The notes: generated from the letters alone by a model not told the origin. DNA of 64,000 nucleotides from Methylophilus glucosoxydans (GCF_042676145.1 NZ_JBHTJW010000001.1:310001-374000); one strand, 5' to 3'; shown: positions 43,004-51,652, counted from the first letter of the stretch. Translations and numbers: made by a program.

Positions 43004-43030
43004 GTTCGTTATTCCTTTTAATGAGCGACC

Positions 43031-46000
43031 TTAGCCTTTGAATATCCTGCGTACCGCCACGAAAAACAGCGGTACAAACAGGATGGCCAGTACGGTGGCT
43101 GTCAGCATGCCGCCAATCACGCCTGTGCCCAGCGCATTTTGGGCGCCAGAGCCTGCGCCAGTCGAAATGGCAAGCGGCAGCACGCCAAGGATGAAGGCCA
43201 GCGATGTCATGATAATTGGCCGGAAGCGCAACCTTAACGCCTCTAATGTGGCCTCTGTCATCTCTTTGCCTTGCTCCATTTTTTCCTTCGCAAACTCCAC
43301 AATCAGGATGGCATTTTTGGCCGACAGGCCTATCGTCAACAGCAAGCCAACCTGAAAATACACATCGTTGGAGAGTCCCCGCATGGACGCTGCAATCAAG
43401 GCGCCGACGACACCCAGCGGCACCACCAGCATGACTGCAAATGGAATGGACCAGCTCTCATACAATGCTGCGAGGCATAAAAACACAATCAGCAGGGATA
43501 AAGCATACAGCGCGGGGGCTTGTGAACCCGTCATGCGCTCCTGGTATGACAATCCTGTCCACTCGTAGCTGATGCCGGGAGGCAGGGTTGCCGCCAATGA
43601 TTCCATGATGGCCATCGCCTCGCCGGTACTATGCCTCGGTGCCGGGGCGCCCAGGATTTCTACCGAGGATTGACCGTTATAGCGTTCCAGCTTGGGTGAC
43701 CCATAAGCCCAGTGTGCGCTGGCGAATGAAGAAAATGGCACCATTTCACCGCTGGCATTTTTCACATACCACTGATCAAAATCCTTGGGTTCCATCCGTG
43801 CTGAAGTGGCGCCTTGCAGGTACACGCGCTTGACCCGGCCGCGGTCCATAAAGTCATTGACGTAAGTGCTCCCCCAGGCGGTGGAAAGCACTGAATTGAT
43901 ATCCGCGAGGGAAATGCCCAGGGCACTGGCTTTGGCTTGATCAATATCCAGCTTGTATTCTGGTGAGTCTTCCTGCCCGTTTGGCCGCACCCCGACCAAT
44001 GAGCGATTCGCCGAGGCCATCCCCAGCAGTTGGTTGCGTGCCTGCATGAGGGCCTCATGCCCAAGGCCTGCCCGGTCTTGCAACTGTAGGTCAAAACCCG
44101 ATGCATTTCCTAACTCGACCACGGCTGGCGGGCCGAATGCAAAGACCATGGCCTCGTTAATGGTTGAGAATTTGCCCATGGCTTTTCCGATCACCGCTGA
44201 TATTTTCAGGTCAGGTCGTTTACGTTCTGACCAGTCTTTCAAGCTGACAAAGGCGAGTCCATTGTTCTGGCCACTTCCCGCAAAGCTGAAGCCAGACACC
44301 GTGAACACGGATGCGACAGCCTCTTTTTGTTCGGCGAGGAAATGATGCTCTACCTTGTTTAGCACGGCTCGGGTGCGCTCTGTCGTTGCCCCGGCAGGCA
44401 AGATCACTTGCGTAAACAGGATGCCTTGATCTTCATCCGGCAGGAAAGCCTGTGGCATGCGGACAAATAATAGCGCCATCACGACAACAATCAGTGCATA
44501 AATCAGTCCGTAGCGGCCAAGACGATGCAGCATACGCGCAACCACGGATTGACTGCCTTGCGTTGTAAGTTCCACGCCACGGTTAAATACCTTAAAAGCA
44601 CCCGTCAACGGGTTGTGTGTCTTGGTGTGTGGCTTGAGTAAGGTGGCGCATAGGGCAGGCGTCAGAATCAGGGCTACCAGCACTGAAAGCACCATGGCCG
44701 ATACGATTGTGATGGAGAATTGCCGGTAAATGACGCCGGTAGAGCCGCCGAAAAATGCCATGGGGACGAATACCGCCGAGAGCACAAGGGCGATGCCGAT
44801 CAAGGCCCCACTAATTTGCGTCATGGAACGACTGGTGGCTTCCTTGGCAGACAGTCCCTCTTCGTGCATCACGCGTTCAACGTTCTCTACCACCACAATG
44901 GCATCGTCTACCAGCAGGCCAATCGCCAGTACCATGGCAAACATGGTCAGCGTATTGATCGAGTATCCGGTGGCGGACAACACGGCAAATGTCCCCAGCA
45001 GGACCACAGGCACGGCAATGGTCGGGATGAGTGTGGCACGGATATTTTGCAGGAAAAGATACATCACCAGGAATACCAGGATGATGGCTTCTACCAGCGT
45101 TTTGATGACTTCCTCGATGGAGACTTTGACAAAGGGGGTCGTGTCATATGGCATCACCGCCTTCATGCCCGCCGGGAAAAACGGCTCCAGCTCAAGCAGT
45201 TTAGCCTTGACGGCTTGAGCCGTTTCCAGCGCATTGGCGCCGGTTGCCAGCTTGATTGCCAGGCCTGTTGCCGGTTTGCCGTTATATTGAGCGACAACCT
45301 CATAGCTTTCGCCACCGAGTTCAATTTGGGCGACATCCTGCAATCTGACCGCAGCCCCATTGGCGGTGCTTTTTAATAAAATCTGCCCAAACTGCTCGGG
45401 TGTTTGCAAACGACTTTGCGCCGTCACCGTGGCATTTAATTCTTGCCCTTTTTTGGCGGGCATGCCACCGATTTGGCCTGCTGACACCTGGGCGTTCTGT
45501 GCTGTGATCGCCTCGCTGATTTCGGCAGGCGTCAGCCCAAAATTGTGCAGCTTGGCCGGATCCAGCCATATGCGCATGGCATATTTGGTCCCAAAAACCT
45601 GCGTATCGCCTACGCCATTCACCCGGCTGATAATGTCCTGGACATTGGAACCGACATAGTCCCCCAGATCGATGCTAGACATGCTGTTGTCTTCTGAGAT
45701 AAACGCAGCTACCATGAGGAAGTTATTGGAAGCTTTGGCGACCTGCACGCCTTGTTTTTGCACATCCTGCGGCAGTAGCGGGGTAGCCAGCGCGAGCTTG
45801 TTCTGCACCTGTACCTGTGCAATATCCGGGTCGGTTCCCGCGTCAAAGGTCAGTGTAATGGTGACGCTGCCTGAAGCGTCGCTGGTCGAGGACATATAGG
45901 TCAGGTGGTCGATCCCTTTCATTTTTTGCTCGATCACCTGGGTGACGCTGTCTTCCACCGCTTTGGCCGAGGCGCCCGGGTAAGTGGTCGTGATGGAGAT

Positions 46001-46126
46001 CGCAGGCGGAGCAATCATCGGGTATTGGGCAATCGGTAATGACCGGATCGCGAGTATGCCTGCCAGCATGATCACGATCGCAATCACCCAGGCAAAAATA
46101 GGGCGGTCAATAAAAAATTTAGACAT
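43031..46126 (-). CDS. Multidrug efflux RND transporter, HAE1 family (AcrB/MexB type)
   Basis: This 1031-residue inner-membrane pump opens with SKFFIDRPIFAWVIAIVIMLAG, typical of HAE1. The proton-relay Asp pair is in GLLVDDAIVVVENVERVM (helix 4) and the Lys in GLSAKNAILIVEFAKE (helix 10). IAQYPMIAPPAISI, TYPGASAKAVEDSVTQVIEQ and FLPDEDQGILFTQVILPAGA are also diagnostic. It differs from the metal RND pump at 29354 by these relay residues. It should export hydrophobic drugs or solvents together with the adaptor and channel on either side in the operon. Confidence 0.96.
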   Translation of the reverse strand: MSKFFIDRPIFAWVIAIVIMLAGILAIRSLPIAQYPMIAPPAISITTTYPGASAKAVEDSVTQVIEQKMKGIDHLTYMSSTSDASGSVTITLTFDAGTDPDIAQVQVQNKLALATPLLPQDVQKQGVQVAKASNNFLMVAAFISEDNSMSSIDLGDYVGSNVQDIISRVNGVGDTQVFGTKYAMRIWLDPAKLHNFGLTPAEISEAITAQNAQVSAGQIGGMPAKKGQELNATVTAQSRLQTPEQFGQILLKSTANGAAVRLQDVAQIELGGESYEVVAQYNGKPATGLAIKLATGANALETAQAVKAKLLELEPFFPAGMKAVMPYDTTPFVKVSIEEVIKTLVEAIILVFLVMYLFLQNIRATLIPTIAVPVVLLGTFAVLSATGYSINTLTMFAMVLAIGLLVDDAIVVVENVERVMHEEGLSAKEATSRSMTQISGALIGIALVLSAVFVPMAFFGGSTGVIYRQFSITIVSAMVLSVLVALILTPALCATLLKPHTKTHNPLTGAFKVFNRGVELTTQGSQSVVARMLHRLGRYGLIYALIVVVMALLFVRMPQAFLPDEDQGILFTQVILPAGATTERTRAVLNKVEHHFLAEQKEAVASVFTVSGFSFAGSGQNNGLAFVSLKDWSERKRPDLKISAVIGKAMGKFSTINEAMVFAFGPPAVVELGNASGFDLQLQDRAGLGHEALMQARNQLLGMASANRSLVGVRPNGQEDSPEYKLDIDQAKASALGISLADINSVLSTAWGSTYVNDFMDRGRVKRVYLQGATSARMEPKDFDQWYVKNASGEMVPFSSFASAHWAYGSPKLERYNGQSSVEILGAPAPRHSTGEAMAIMESLAATLPPGISYEWTGLSYQERMTGSQAPALYALSLLIVFLCLAALYESWSIPFAVMLVVPLGVVGALIAASMRGLSNDVYFQVGLLLTIGLSAKNAILIVEFAKEKMEQGKEMTEATLEALRLRFRPIIMTSLAFILGVLPLAISTGAGSGAQNALGTGVIGGMLTATVLAILFVPLFFVAVRRIFKG

Positions 46127-46135
46127 GATGACTCC

Positions 46136-47311
46136 CTATATTGGCTTGGTTGTGCGGCTTTTGTCGGTCGACACAATTTTTACCGGCATTCCAGGCCGTA
46201 TTTTTTGCAGCCCATTCACTACCAGTCTGTCGCCTGCATTCAGGCCCTGGCGTACCACCCACTGGCCATCCAGCGTCTTGTCCGCCTGAATATTCCTGAG
46301 TTGCACCTTGCTATCCTTGTCCAGCACATACACGACAGGGTCCCCTTTGGCGTCGCGACTCACGCTTCGTTGTGGCACCAGGATGGCGGTTTCTGCAACG
46401 CCTTGTTCCAGCACTGCGCGCACATACATGCCCGGTAAGAGTACGCCTTTGGGGTTGGGGAATATGGCCCGCAGCGACACGGTGCCTGTCGACTGGCTTA
46501 CGGTAATGTCTGCAAATGCCAGCTTGCCAGTCAGTGCATAGGTACTGCCATCCTCAAGGACGAGTTTCACTTCGGCCTGGTTTTCTCCTGCCTTCTTGAG
46601 GCGGCCACTCTCCCAGTCATGGCGCAGCCGCAACAGGTCAGCGCTAGACTGGGTCACATCGACATAAATGGGATCAAGCTGCTGGATATTGGTCAGCATG
46701 GTTTCCTGGTTCGCAATCACCAGGGCGCCCGGTGTAATGTTCGATTTCGCCACCCGTCCAGAAATCGGCGCCATGACGCTGGTGTATGCCAGGTTGATTT
46801 TTGCTATTTGCAATGCGGCCTTCGCCAAATCTACTTCTGCCTGCGCCTGATCCAGCACTGATTGCGCATCCTCTAAATCCTGCTTGCTCACGGCTTGTAT
46901 GCTCGCCAGCTCGTGATAGCGCTCAGCCTTGCTTTTTGCAGCCACAAGATTCGCCTGGGCTTTATTCAGGCTTGCCTGCGCACTGTCTAATGAAGCCTTG
47001 TATGTTGAAGGGTCAATTTGGTACAGCTGTTGGCCCGCCTTGACATCTGTCCCTTCGGTGAACAAGCGTTTTTGCAAAATACCACTGACCTGCGGCCGGA
47101 TCTCCGAAACCAGAAAGGGGGAAGTGCGCCCAGGTAACTCGGTTTTCAGGTTAACCGATTGTGGCTGGAGATTGATGACTTCCACTTCTGCTGGCGGAGG
47201 GGCTGCCGGTGCAGGTGCTGCACCCTGATGGCAGCCGGTAAGTAATTCACATAAAGCGAGCAATACCGGAAATGCCGTCGCCAAACGCATGGTCTGTAAT
47301 GGTGGTTTCAT
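46136..47311 (-). CDS. RND efflux periplasmic adaptor lipoprotein (AcrA/MexA type)
   Basis: It has 391 residues with a lipoprotein signal ending ELLTGC (C27), then an Ala/Pro-rich linker. The lipoyl halves (RPQVSGILQKRLFTEGTDVKAGQQLYQIDP and TSVMAPISGRVAKSNIT) flank an alpha-helical hairpin (about 100-165, with repeated A-Q-A-x-x-D heptads). GVLLPGMYVRAVLEQGV and LVNGLQKIRPGMPVK close the barrel and membrane-proximal domains. It is first in the operon, and its promoter region contains the tandem operator next to the divergent TetR gene. The order adaptor-pump-channel is standard. Confidence 0.95.
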   Translation of the reverse strand: MKPPLQTMRLATAFPVLLALCELLTGCHQGAAPAPAAPPPAEVEVINLQPQSVNLKTELPGRTSPFLVSEIRPQVSGILQKRLFTEGTDVKAGQQLYQIDPSTYKASLDSAQASLNKAQANLVAAKSKAERYHELASIQAVSKQDLEDAQSVLDQAQAEVDLAKAALQIAKINLAYTSVMAPISGRVAKSNITPGALVIANQETMLTNIQQLDPIYVDVTQSSADLLRLRHDWESGRLKKAGENQAEVKLVLEDGSTYALTGKLAFADITVSQSTGTVSLRAIFPNPKGVLLPGMYVRAVLEQGVAETAILVPQRSVSRDAKGDPVVYVLDKDSKVQLRNIQADKTLDGQWVVRQGLNAGDRLVVNGLQKIRPGMPVKIVSTDKSRTTKPI

Positions 47312-47369
47312 AGGATTCTCCTTTTAAGTACCGCCATGAAAATTGGTTTTTTTCAGGTTGACTTAAATT

Positions 47370-47406
47370 AGATTGAGTATTCATTCTAGATTGAATGATC
47401 ATTCTA
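47370..47406. promoter_or_regulatory. Tandem operator in the divergent acrA-like / tetR region
   Basis: AGATTGAGTATTCATTCTA (47370-47388) is followed, sharing one base, by AGATTGAATGATCATTCTA (47388-47406), with 16 of 19 matches at a period of 18 bp. Each unit is roughly palindromic, and the second contains the perfect palindrome GAATGATCATTC (47393-47404). Position and form suit a TetR-family repressor bound as two dimers, controlling both the pump and itself. Confidence 0.75.
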
Positions 47407-47458
47407 ATATAGAATACTAAAAAAGCAACTTTTATTTTTAATGATGACAGGAGAAGTC

Positions 47459-48085
47459 ATGTCCCTCTCGAACATACAGAACAGCCGTGCGGACCTCCGG
47501 CGCAACCAGGTGCTGACGGCCGCGACTGAGTGCTTTAGAAACCAGGGCTTTCATGGCACCAGCATGTCCCAGATATCCAAAGCCTCGGGCATGAGTGTTG
47601 GGCACATCTATCATTACTTTGAGAATAAAGAGGCCATTATTGAGGCGATCGTGGAAAAAGATTTGCTCAAAATACTGAATGTTACTAACCGCGTTGAGCA
47701 AAACCGGGGCGACGGTGATATCTTTGATGCCCTGATTGCTGACGTTGAAACGACTGCGATGGATACTTTCTATGATCCAGATGCGCCCTTATTGCTGGAG
47801 GTGATTGCCGAGGCCGCACGCAATCCCAAAATTGCCAATATCATCCGCCGCGCAGAAGCCATGGCCATGGAAAGTATCAAAAGTTATTTTCGTAAAGGAA
47901 TGATTCAACGGCACATGAACATCTCAGAAGAGGCGCTAGATACCGCTTGTAATTTGATAGCTTCTTTGTTTGAAGGCTTTACTATCCGATTGATCAGGAA
48001 TCCTGATCTTTCACTGAAGCGTACTGTCCCGATGTTAGGCAGGACGATTCAGTATGTTCTTGAGCACGAGTTAAACCCCAGCTAA
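47459..48085 (+). CDS. TetR/AcrR-family transcriptional repressor of the efflux pump
   Basis: It has 208 residues from ATG 47459, which is preceded by AGGAGA; two ATGs at 47441 and 47444 are in frame but have no ribosome binding site. The TetR helix-turn-helix is at about 16-58 (VLTAATECFRNQGFHGTSM, QISKASGMSVGHIYHYFENKEAI). The C-terminal domain has a TetR_C-type helix set with LLLEVIAEAARNPKIANI, as in AcrR/BetI-like regulators. It is read away from the acrA-like gene across the tandem operator, so it is very probably the local repressor released by pump substrates. A terminator lies about 130 bp downstream. Confidence 0.9.
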   Translation: MSLSNIQNSRADLRRNQVLTAATECFRNQGFHGTSMSQISKASGMSVGHIYHYFENKEAIIEAIVEKDLLKILNVTNRVEQNRGDGDIFDALIADVETTAMDTFYDPDAPLLLEVIAEAARNPKIANIIRRAEAMAMESIKSYFRKGMIQRHMNISEEALDTACNLIASLFEGFTIRLIRNPDLSLKRTVPMLGRTIQYVLEHELNPS

Positions 48086-48214
48086 CAAATAGGATGGTTA
48101 AAAGTAACTGTGTTTTTTAGAGATGAGACAAGAGCCGCGATTTGTTTTCGGTTCACTTCCACGCGTGGAGAAGATAGTGATTGGCAAGCGTGATGTTTGC
48201 TAAAAGCGGGCAAT

Positions 48215-48242
48215 AAAAAAGGGGCTGATAGCCCCTTTTTTT
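48215..48242. terminator. Bidirectional terminator between tetR and bfd
   Basis: The stem AAAAAAGGGGCT / AGCCCCTTTTTT with a 3-nt loop lies between convergent genes and just after the bfd stop on the minus strand. Confidence 0.92.
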
Positions 48243-48256
48243 GAAACTGTATGTAA

Positions 48257-48484
48257 TCAGGCTGCGCCTAATTGTACAGGTGTTAACTGGATCAGTTTTT
48301 TAACCAGGCCCGGATGTTGTTCTGCATGCGCCTCCTTCAGACAGGCTTTGGCACAGCTGGCACATTTGCCGCATTCTGCCCCTACGCCCAGTTGATCTTT
48401 CAAATGCTTGACGGTTTTTGCGCCATTCTTCACTGCTTGATGAATCTGTCGCTCTGTCACTGCATTACACACGCAAACGTACAT
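48257..48484 (-). CDS. bfd: Bacterioferritin-associated ferredoxin
   Basis: Read from ATG 48484 (MYVCVCNAVTERQIHQAV) it has 75 residues, preceded by AGAGG; eight open codons upstream are not needed. It is a 2Fe-2S protein of the BFD-like fold with four cysteines: C4 and C6 in VCVCN, and the pair in AECGKCASC. Bfd delivers electrons to the heme of bacterioferritin to release stored iron during starvation. Expression is expected to be Fur-repressed, and a near-ideal Fur box lies 22 bp upstream of the start. It lies close to the bacterioferritin pair but is in a separate transcription unit, with a terminator in between. Confidence 0.95.
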   Translation of the reverse strand: MYVCVCNAVTERQIHQAVKNGAKTVKHLKDQLGVGAECGKCASCAKACLKEAHAEQHPGLVKKLIQLTPVQLGAA

Positions 48485-48506
48485 ATTGCCTCTAATTAAG
48501 TTCACT

Positions 48507-48525
48507 AATGATAATTATTATCATT
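48507..48525. promoter_or_regulatory. Fur box controlling bfd
   Basis: AATGATAATTATTATCATT is a perfect 19-bp palindrome and differs from the classical GATAATGATAATCATTATC pattern only slightly. It lies 23-41 bp before the bfd ATG, overlapping the likely promoter. Confidence 0.92.
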
Positions 48526-48567
48526 TAATGTGACTTTGTCAAGCGGCATATGGTTCCTTGCAGCCAT

Positions 48568-48590
48568 AAAAAAAGCCGCTTTCGCGGCTT
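48568..48590 (-). terminator. Terminator of the bacterioferritin operon
   Basis: The stem AAGCCGC / GCGGCTT with TTTC (GAAA on the minus strand) loop; on the minus strand it is followed by a run of seven T. It lies 29 bp after the bfr heme-subunit stop. Confidence 0.88.
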
Positions 48591-48618
48591 AATTCAATGA
48601 TTCACTAGCGTGTATCAG

Positions 48619-49095
48619 CTAATCAGACTCAATCTGTGATTGCAGGTAGTTCGGCAGGGTCACGTCTTCGATCAGGCTTTGCTGGGTTTCCAGCCAGTCG
48701 ATGGCTTCTTCACAGGCTTCAAGCAACTCGGTCAACAAGTCGCGTGTGACGTAATCTTGCAGTTTCTCGGCTTCTGCAATCGCCTCTACCAGTTGCGGGC
48801 GCTGCACTTCTTTTTCAAAGCTCAGGTCGCCCTGCAGGCATTCCACCACCTCTTCGCCTATGAGTAACTTGCCCAGGTTTTGCAGGTTAGGCAGGCCATC
48901 CAGAAAAAGAATGCGTTCAATTACCTCATCCGCTTCTTTCATGACGCGGATGGATTGTTTGTACTGGTAGTCATTCAGTCGCTCGAGCCCCCATTTTTTG
49001 AACATGCGCGCATGCAAAAAATATTGGTTGATCGACGTCAGTTGGTTTTTAAGCACCTTGTTCAAGGTGGTAATGATTTGTTTATCGCCTTGCAT
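48619..49095 (-). CDS. bfr: Bacterioferritin, heme-binding subunit with degenerate ferroxidase site
   Basis: It has 158 residues and starts after AAGGAG. The fold is clearly bacterioferritin, and the heme ligand M52 is kept in RVMKEADEVIERIL. However, the di-iron ligands are largely gone: E18 is Q18, E51 is V51, H54 is E54, E127 is replaced by C128 and H130 by A131 (one-residue insertion); E94 remains. This subunit can bind heme between dimers but should not oxidise iron by itself. It is encoded 12 bp after a second bacterioferritin that has the opposite set of residues, so mixed 24-mers are likely, as known for paired subunits in Neisseria and Magnetospirillum. Confidence 0.93.
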   Translation of the reverse strand: MQGDKQIITTLNKVLKNQLTSINQYFLHARMFKKWGLERLNDYQYKQSIRVMKEADEVIERILFLDGLPNLQNLGKLLIGEEVVECLQGDLSFEKEVQRPQLVEAIAEAEKLQDYVTRDLLTELLEACEEAIDWLETQQSLIEDVTLPNYLQSQIESD

Positions 49096-49107
49096 GCGTG
49101 ATACTCC

Positions 49108-49596
49108 TTATGCAGCAGAAGGGCTGCTGCCCATTTGGCTCTGGCAGTAGTTTTCGATACCCACCAGTTTGATCAGATTGAGCTGTTTTTCCAGCCAGTA
49201 GGCGTGGTCCATTTCGGTATCTTCGAGTTGCACCAGCAACATTTCGCGGGTGACGTAATCTTGCGCTTGTTCACAGGCTTCCATAGCCTTTTTCAGGTGT
49301 TTGACCACGGTGTACTCCAACGCCAGATCAGACTCCAGCATGGATTTCACATCCTTGCCAATATTGAGTGATTCACGCTTGGCCAGATTGGGTTTGCCTT
49401 CGAGGAACAGAATGCGCTGTATCAAGGCACGTGCATGTTCGCGTTCGTGCAGCGATTCATGCAGGCTATGCTCTGCCAGGCTGCCCAGGCCCATATCGGC
49501 ATACATTTCACCGTGAATCAGGTATTGATCGGTGGCGGACAACTCGCCTGCCAGCAAGTCGTTCAGTATCTCTATAATTTTTTTGTCGCCCTTCAT
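49108..49596 (-). CDS. bfr: Bacterioferritin, ferroxidase subunit lacking the heme ligand
   Basis: Read from ATG 49596 (AGGAG upstream) it has 162 residues; a further five open codons are ignored. The ferroxidase ligands are complete: E18 (LLAGELSATDQY), E51 and H54 (LHEREHARALI), E94 (DLALEYT), E128 and H131 (EDTEMDHAYW). Residue 52, the heme-ligand Met in ordinary bacterioferritin, is Arg. It should therefore oxidise Fe(II) but not bind heme alone, complementing the next gene's product. It is first in the two-gene operon, with a moderate Fur-like site about 115 bp upstream. Confidence 0.93.
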   Translation of the reverse strand: MKGDKKIIEILNDLLAGELSATDQYLIHGEMYADMGLGSLAEHSLHESLHEREHARALIQRILFLEGKPNLAKRESLNIGKDVKSMLESDLALEYTVVKHLKKAMEACEQAQDYVTREMLLVQLEDTEMDHAYWLEKQLNLIKLVGIENYCQSQMGSSPSAA

Positions 49597-49708
49597 GACG
49601 GCTCCTTGCACGTTTCAGATGCTAGCCATCATACAGTAAAAATAAATTGATGCAATTGAAATTTTTATGTAACTATTTGATTTTAAATGATATTTTAAAT
49701 AGAAACAT

Positions 49709-49727
49709 AAATGACAATCGTTCTTGA
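49709..49727. promoter_or_regulatory. Fur-box-like sequence upstream of the bacterioferritin operon
   Basis: AAATGACAATCGTTCTTGA at 49709-49727 matches much of the Fur consensus core (ATGATAATCATTAT) with several mismatches. It lies in the AT-rich region between the Sco gene and the bacterioferritin operon. It is weaker than the site at 48507. Confidence 0.4.
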
Positions 49728-49760
49728 TGCGCTTGGGGTGAATCATTCCAGTCAGCGAGG

Positions 49761-50351
49761 CTATAACAGCAACGAGAGGTCATGCGCAATATTCTCTGGC
49801 TTCTCGCCATAGCCCTCGTAAACACGGGGTGCGCCAGTCTTATCAAACACATACAAGCCTGCACTGTGGTCCATGGTGTATCCTGATTTTCCCGGCTCAC
49901 TGACTTTGGCAGCATACACCTTATATTCGCTCAAATTGGCCGCCACTTCAGCCGGGGTGCCGCGCAAGCCAATAAAACGCGCATCAAAGCCGGGGACGAA
50001 CTGCGCCAACACCGCTTGCGTGTCGCGCTCCGGGTCTACCGTCACAAACAGCACCTGTACATCGTTGGATTTTTCACCGAGTAATTGCATGGTTTTTTTC
50101 AGGTCGGTCATGGTAGTGGGGCAAACATCCGGGCAATGCGTGTAACCAAAAAACATCACCACGACCTTGCCTTTAAAGTCGCTCATATGACGCAATTTGC
50201 CCGTGTGATCGGTGAGAGACAGCGGCTGACCAAACTGGGTACCAGTCAGGTCGGTGCCAATAAAGCGGGCAGAGGGCCCTTGCTGGCAAGCCACCAGCAG
50301 CATGCTCAATAGCGAGAACACCAGATAAAGCCACTTAAATCGCACAGGCAT
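49761..50351 (-). CDS. SCO1/SenC-family copper chaperone lipoprotein
   Basis: It has 196 residues with a lipoprotein signal ending MLLVAC (C22) and a thioredoxin-like Sco domain. The copper ligands are the cysteines of YTHCPDVCPTTMTDL and a His in YTMDHSAGLYV. DFKGKVVVMFFGYTHC and VLFVTVDPERDT are family signatures. It faces the periplasm and supplies or redox-prepares the CuA centre of cytochrome oxidase, or acts in copper/thiol homeostasis. The cytochrome oxidase genes are not in the window. It diverges from ilvE over 112 bp. Confidence 0.93.
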   Translation of the reverse strand: MPVRFKWLYLVFSLLSMLLVACQQGPSARFIGTDLTGTQFGQPLSLTDHTGKLRHMSDFKGKVVVMFFGYTHCPDVCPTTMTDLKKTMQLLGEKSNDVQVLFVTVDPERDTQAVLAQFVPGFDARFIGLRGTPAEVAANLSEYKVYAAKVSEPGKSGYTMDHSAGLYVFDKTGAPRVYEGYGEKPENIAHDLSLLL

Positions 50352-50463
50352 GCAAAAAATCCTTGTAAATCATCATTGAAATGGATTCTAGCATAGGCGA
50401 AAAGCGCGCAGATTAGTTTACAATACTGGTTTTTGATGACTGACGGATTAAAGGCGAGTTTAA

Positions 50464-51399
50464 ATGGCAATACCGAGTTCGATGGCAGACCGTGACGGCG
50501 TTATCTGGTACGACGGCAAAATGGTCAACTGGCGTGACGCCACCACCCATGTATTAACCCACACCCTGCACTATGGCATGGGCGTGTTTGAAGGGGTGCG
50601 TGCCTACAAAACTGACAAGGGGACAGCCATTTTCCGCCTCAAAGAGCATACTGACCGTTTGTTCCGCAGTGCGCATATCCTCGGCATGAAAATGCCGTTT
50701 GATAAAGCGACTATCTCCGAAGCGCAAAGAGCTGCCGTGCGTGAGAATAATCTCGACTCTGGCTATCTGCGCCCAATGGCGTTTTATGGTGCAGAGGCCA
50801 TGGGCATTTCTGCCAAAACCTTATCTACTCACGTCATTGTTGCCGCCTGGAGCTGGGGTGCTTACATGGGCGAAGAGGCGATTACCAAAGGCATTCGCGT
50901 AAAAACGTCTTCTTTTGCGCGTCACCACGTCAACATCACCATGTGTAAAGCCAAAGCCAATGGCAACTATATGAACAGCATCCTGGCACACCAGGAAGCG
51001 GCGCAGGATGGTTACCAGGAAGCGCTGTTGCTGGATGTGGACGGTTTCGTGGCTGAAGGTTCCGGTGAAAACATTTTCATCATCCGTAACGGCAAGCTGT
51101 ACACGCCAGACCTGACCTCTGCGCTGGAAGGCATCACCCGTGACACCATCATCCACCTGGCCAAAGAAGAGCTGGGCCTTGAAGTGATTGAAAAACGCAT
51201 TACGCGTGACGAAGTCTACAGCGCTGACGAAGCCTTCTTCACCGGCACTGCCGCTGAGGTGACGCCTATTCGTGAACTGGATAACCGCGCCATTGGCGAA
51301 GGCACACGCGGCCCGATCACTGAAAAACTGCAAAGTATGTATTTTGATGTGGTTAAAGGGAAAAACGCCAAGTACGCTCACTGGCTGACCCTGGTTTAA
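50464..51399 (+). CDS. ilvE: Branched-chain amino acid aminotransferase
   Basis: This 311-residue fold-type IV PLP enzyme catalyses the last step of valine, leucine and isoleucine synthesis. LHYGMGVFEGVRAYKT, FRLKEHTDRLFRSAHIL, YLRPMAFYGAEAMGIS and KAKANGNYMNSILAHQEA are typical; the Schiff-base Lys is in CKAKANGNY. EGSGENIFIIRNGKLYTPDL and EGITRDTIIHLA bind the cofactor phosphate. The substrate-specific loop favours IlvE over D-amino acid aminotransferase or aminodeoxychorismate lyase. A small zinc-finger gene follows 31 bp later and is probably in the same transcript. Confidence 0.96.
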   Translation: MAIPSSMADRDGVIWYDGKMVNWRDATTHVLTHTLHYGMGVFEGVRAYKTDKGTAIFRLKEHTDRLFRSAHILGMKMPFDKATISEAQRAAVRENNLDSGYLRPMAFYGAEAMGISAKTLSTHVIVAAWSWGAYMGEEAITKGIRVKTSSFARHHVNITMCKAKANGNYMNSILAHQEAAQDGYQEALLLDVDGFVAEGSGENIFIIRNGKLYTPDLTSALEGITRDTIIHLAKEELGLEVIEKRITRDEVYSADEAFFTGTAAEVTPIRELDNRAIGEGTRGPITEKLQSMYFDVVKGKNAKYAHWLTLV

Positions 51400-51430
51400 T
51401 GAATTGTTGCCTGTTTGCTGGAGAGTTTGA

Positions 51431-51619
51431 ATGTCTGATGTCAAAGAGTTTGAAGTAGACGGCAAAGACTTGCCATTGCATTGCCCAACCAAAGAAGTTG
51501 CTTTGTGGGCATCACATCCAAGAGTGTTTCTGGATGTGGCGAAAACGGGGCAGGTCTCTTGCCCGTACTGCGGGACGAAATACCGGTTGAAACCCGGCAC
51601 ACAGGTGCATCACCATTAA
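51431..51619 (+). CDS. Zinc-finger domain protein (zf-CHCC type, NDUFS6-like)
   Basis: It has 62 residues. The ligands are visible as PLHCPTKEV, a His in ASHPRVFL, and CPYCGTKY, which together make the CHCC zinc site of a family related to the complex I subunit NDUFS6. GQVSCPYCGTKYRL near the C-terminus is the family's strongest block. The tail ends in HHH. GGAGAG lies before the ATG. The role in bacteria is not established. It follows ilvE closely, as in many betaproteobacteria, and a strong terminator comes right after. Confidence 0.9.
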   Translation: MSDVKEFEVDGKDLPLHCPTKEVALWASHPRVFLDVAKTGQVSCPYCGTKYRLKPGTQVHHH

Positions 51620-51623
51620 GTCA

Positions 51624-51652
51624 AAAAAACCCACGCAGCGCGTGGGTTTTTT
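51624..51652 (+). terminator. Terminator after ilvE / zinc-finger gene
   Basis: The stem AAAAAACCCACGC / GCGTGGGTTTTTT (51624-51636 and 51640-51652) with a 3-nt loop lies five bases past the stop codon. Confidence 0.94.
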
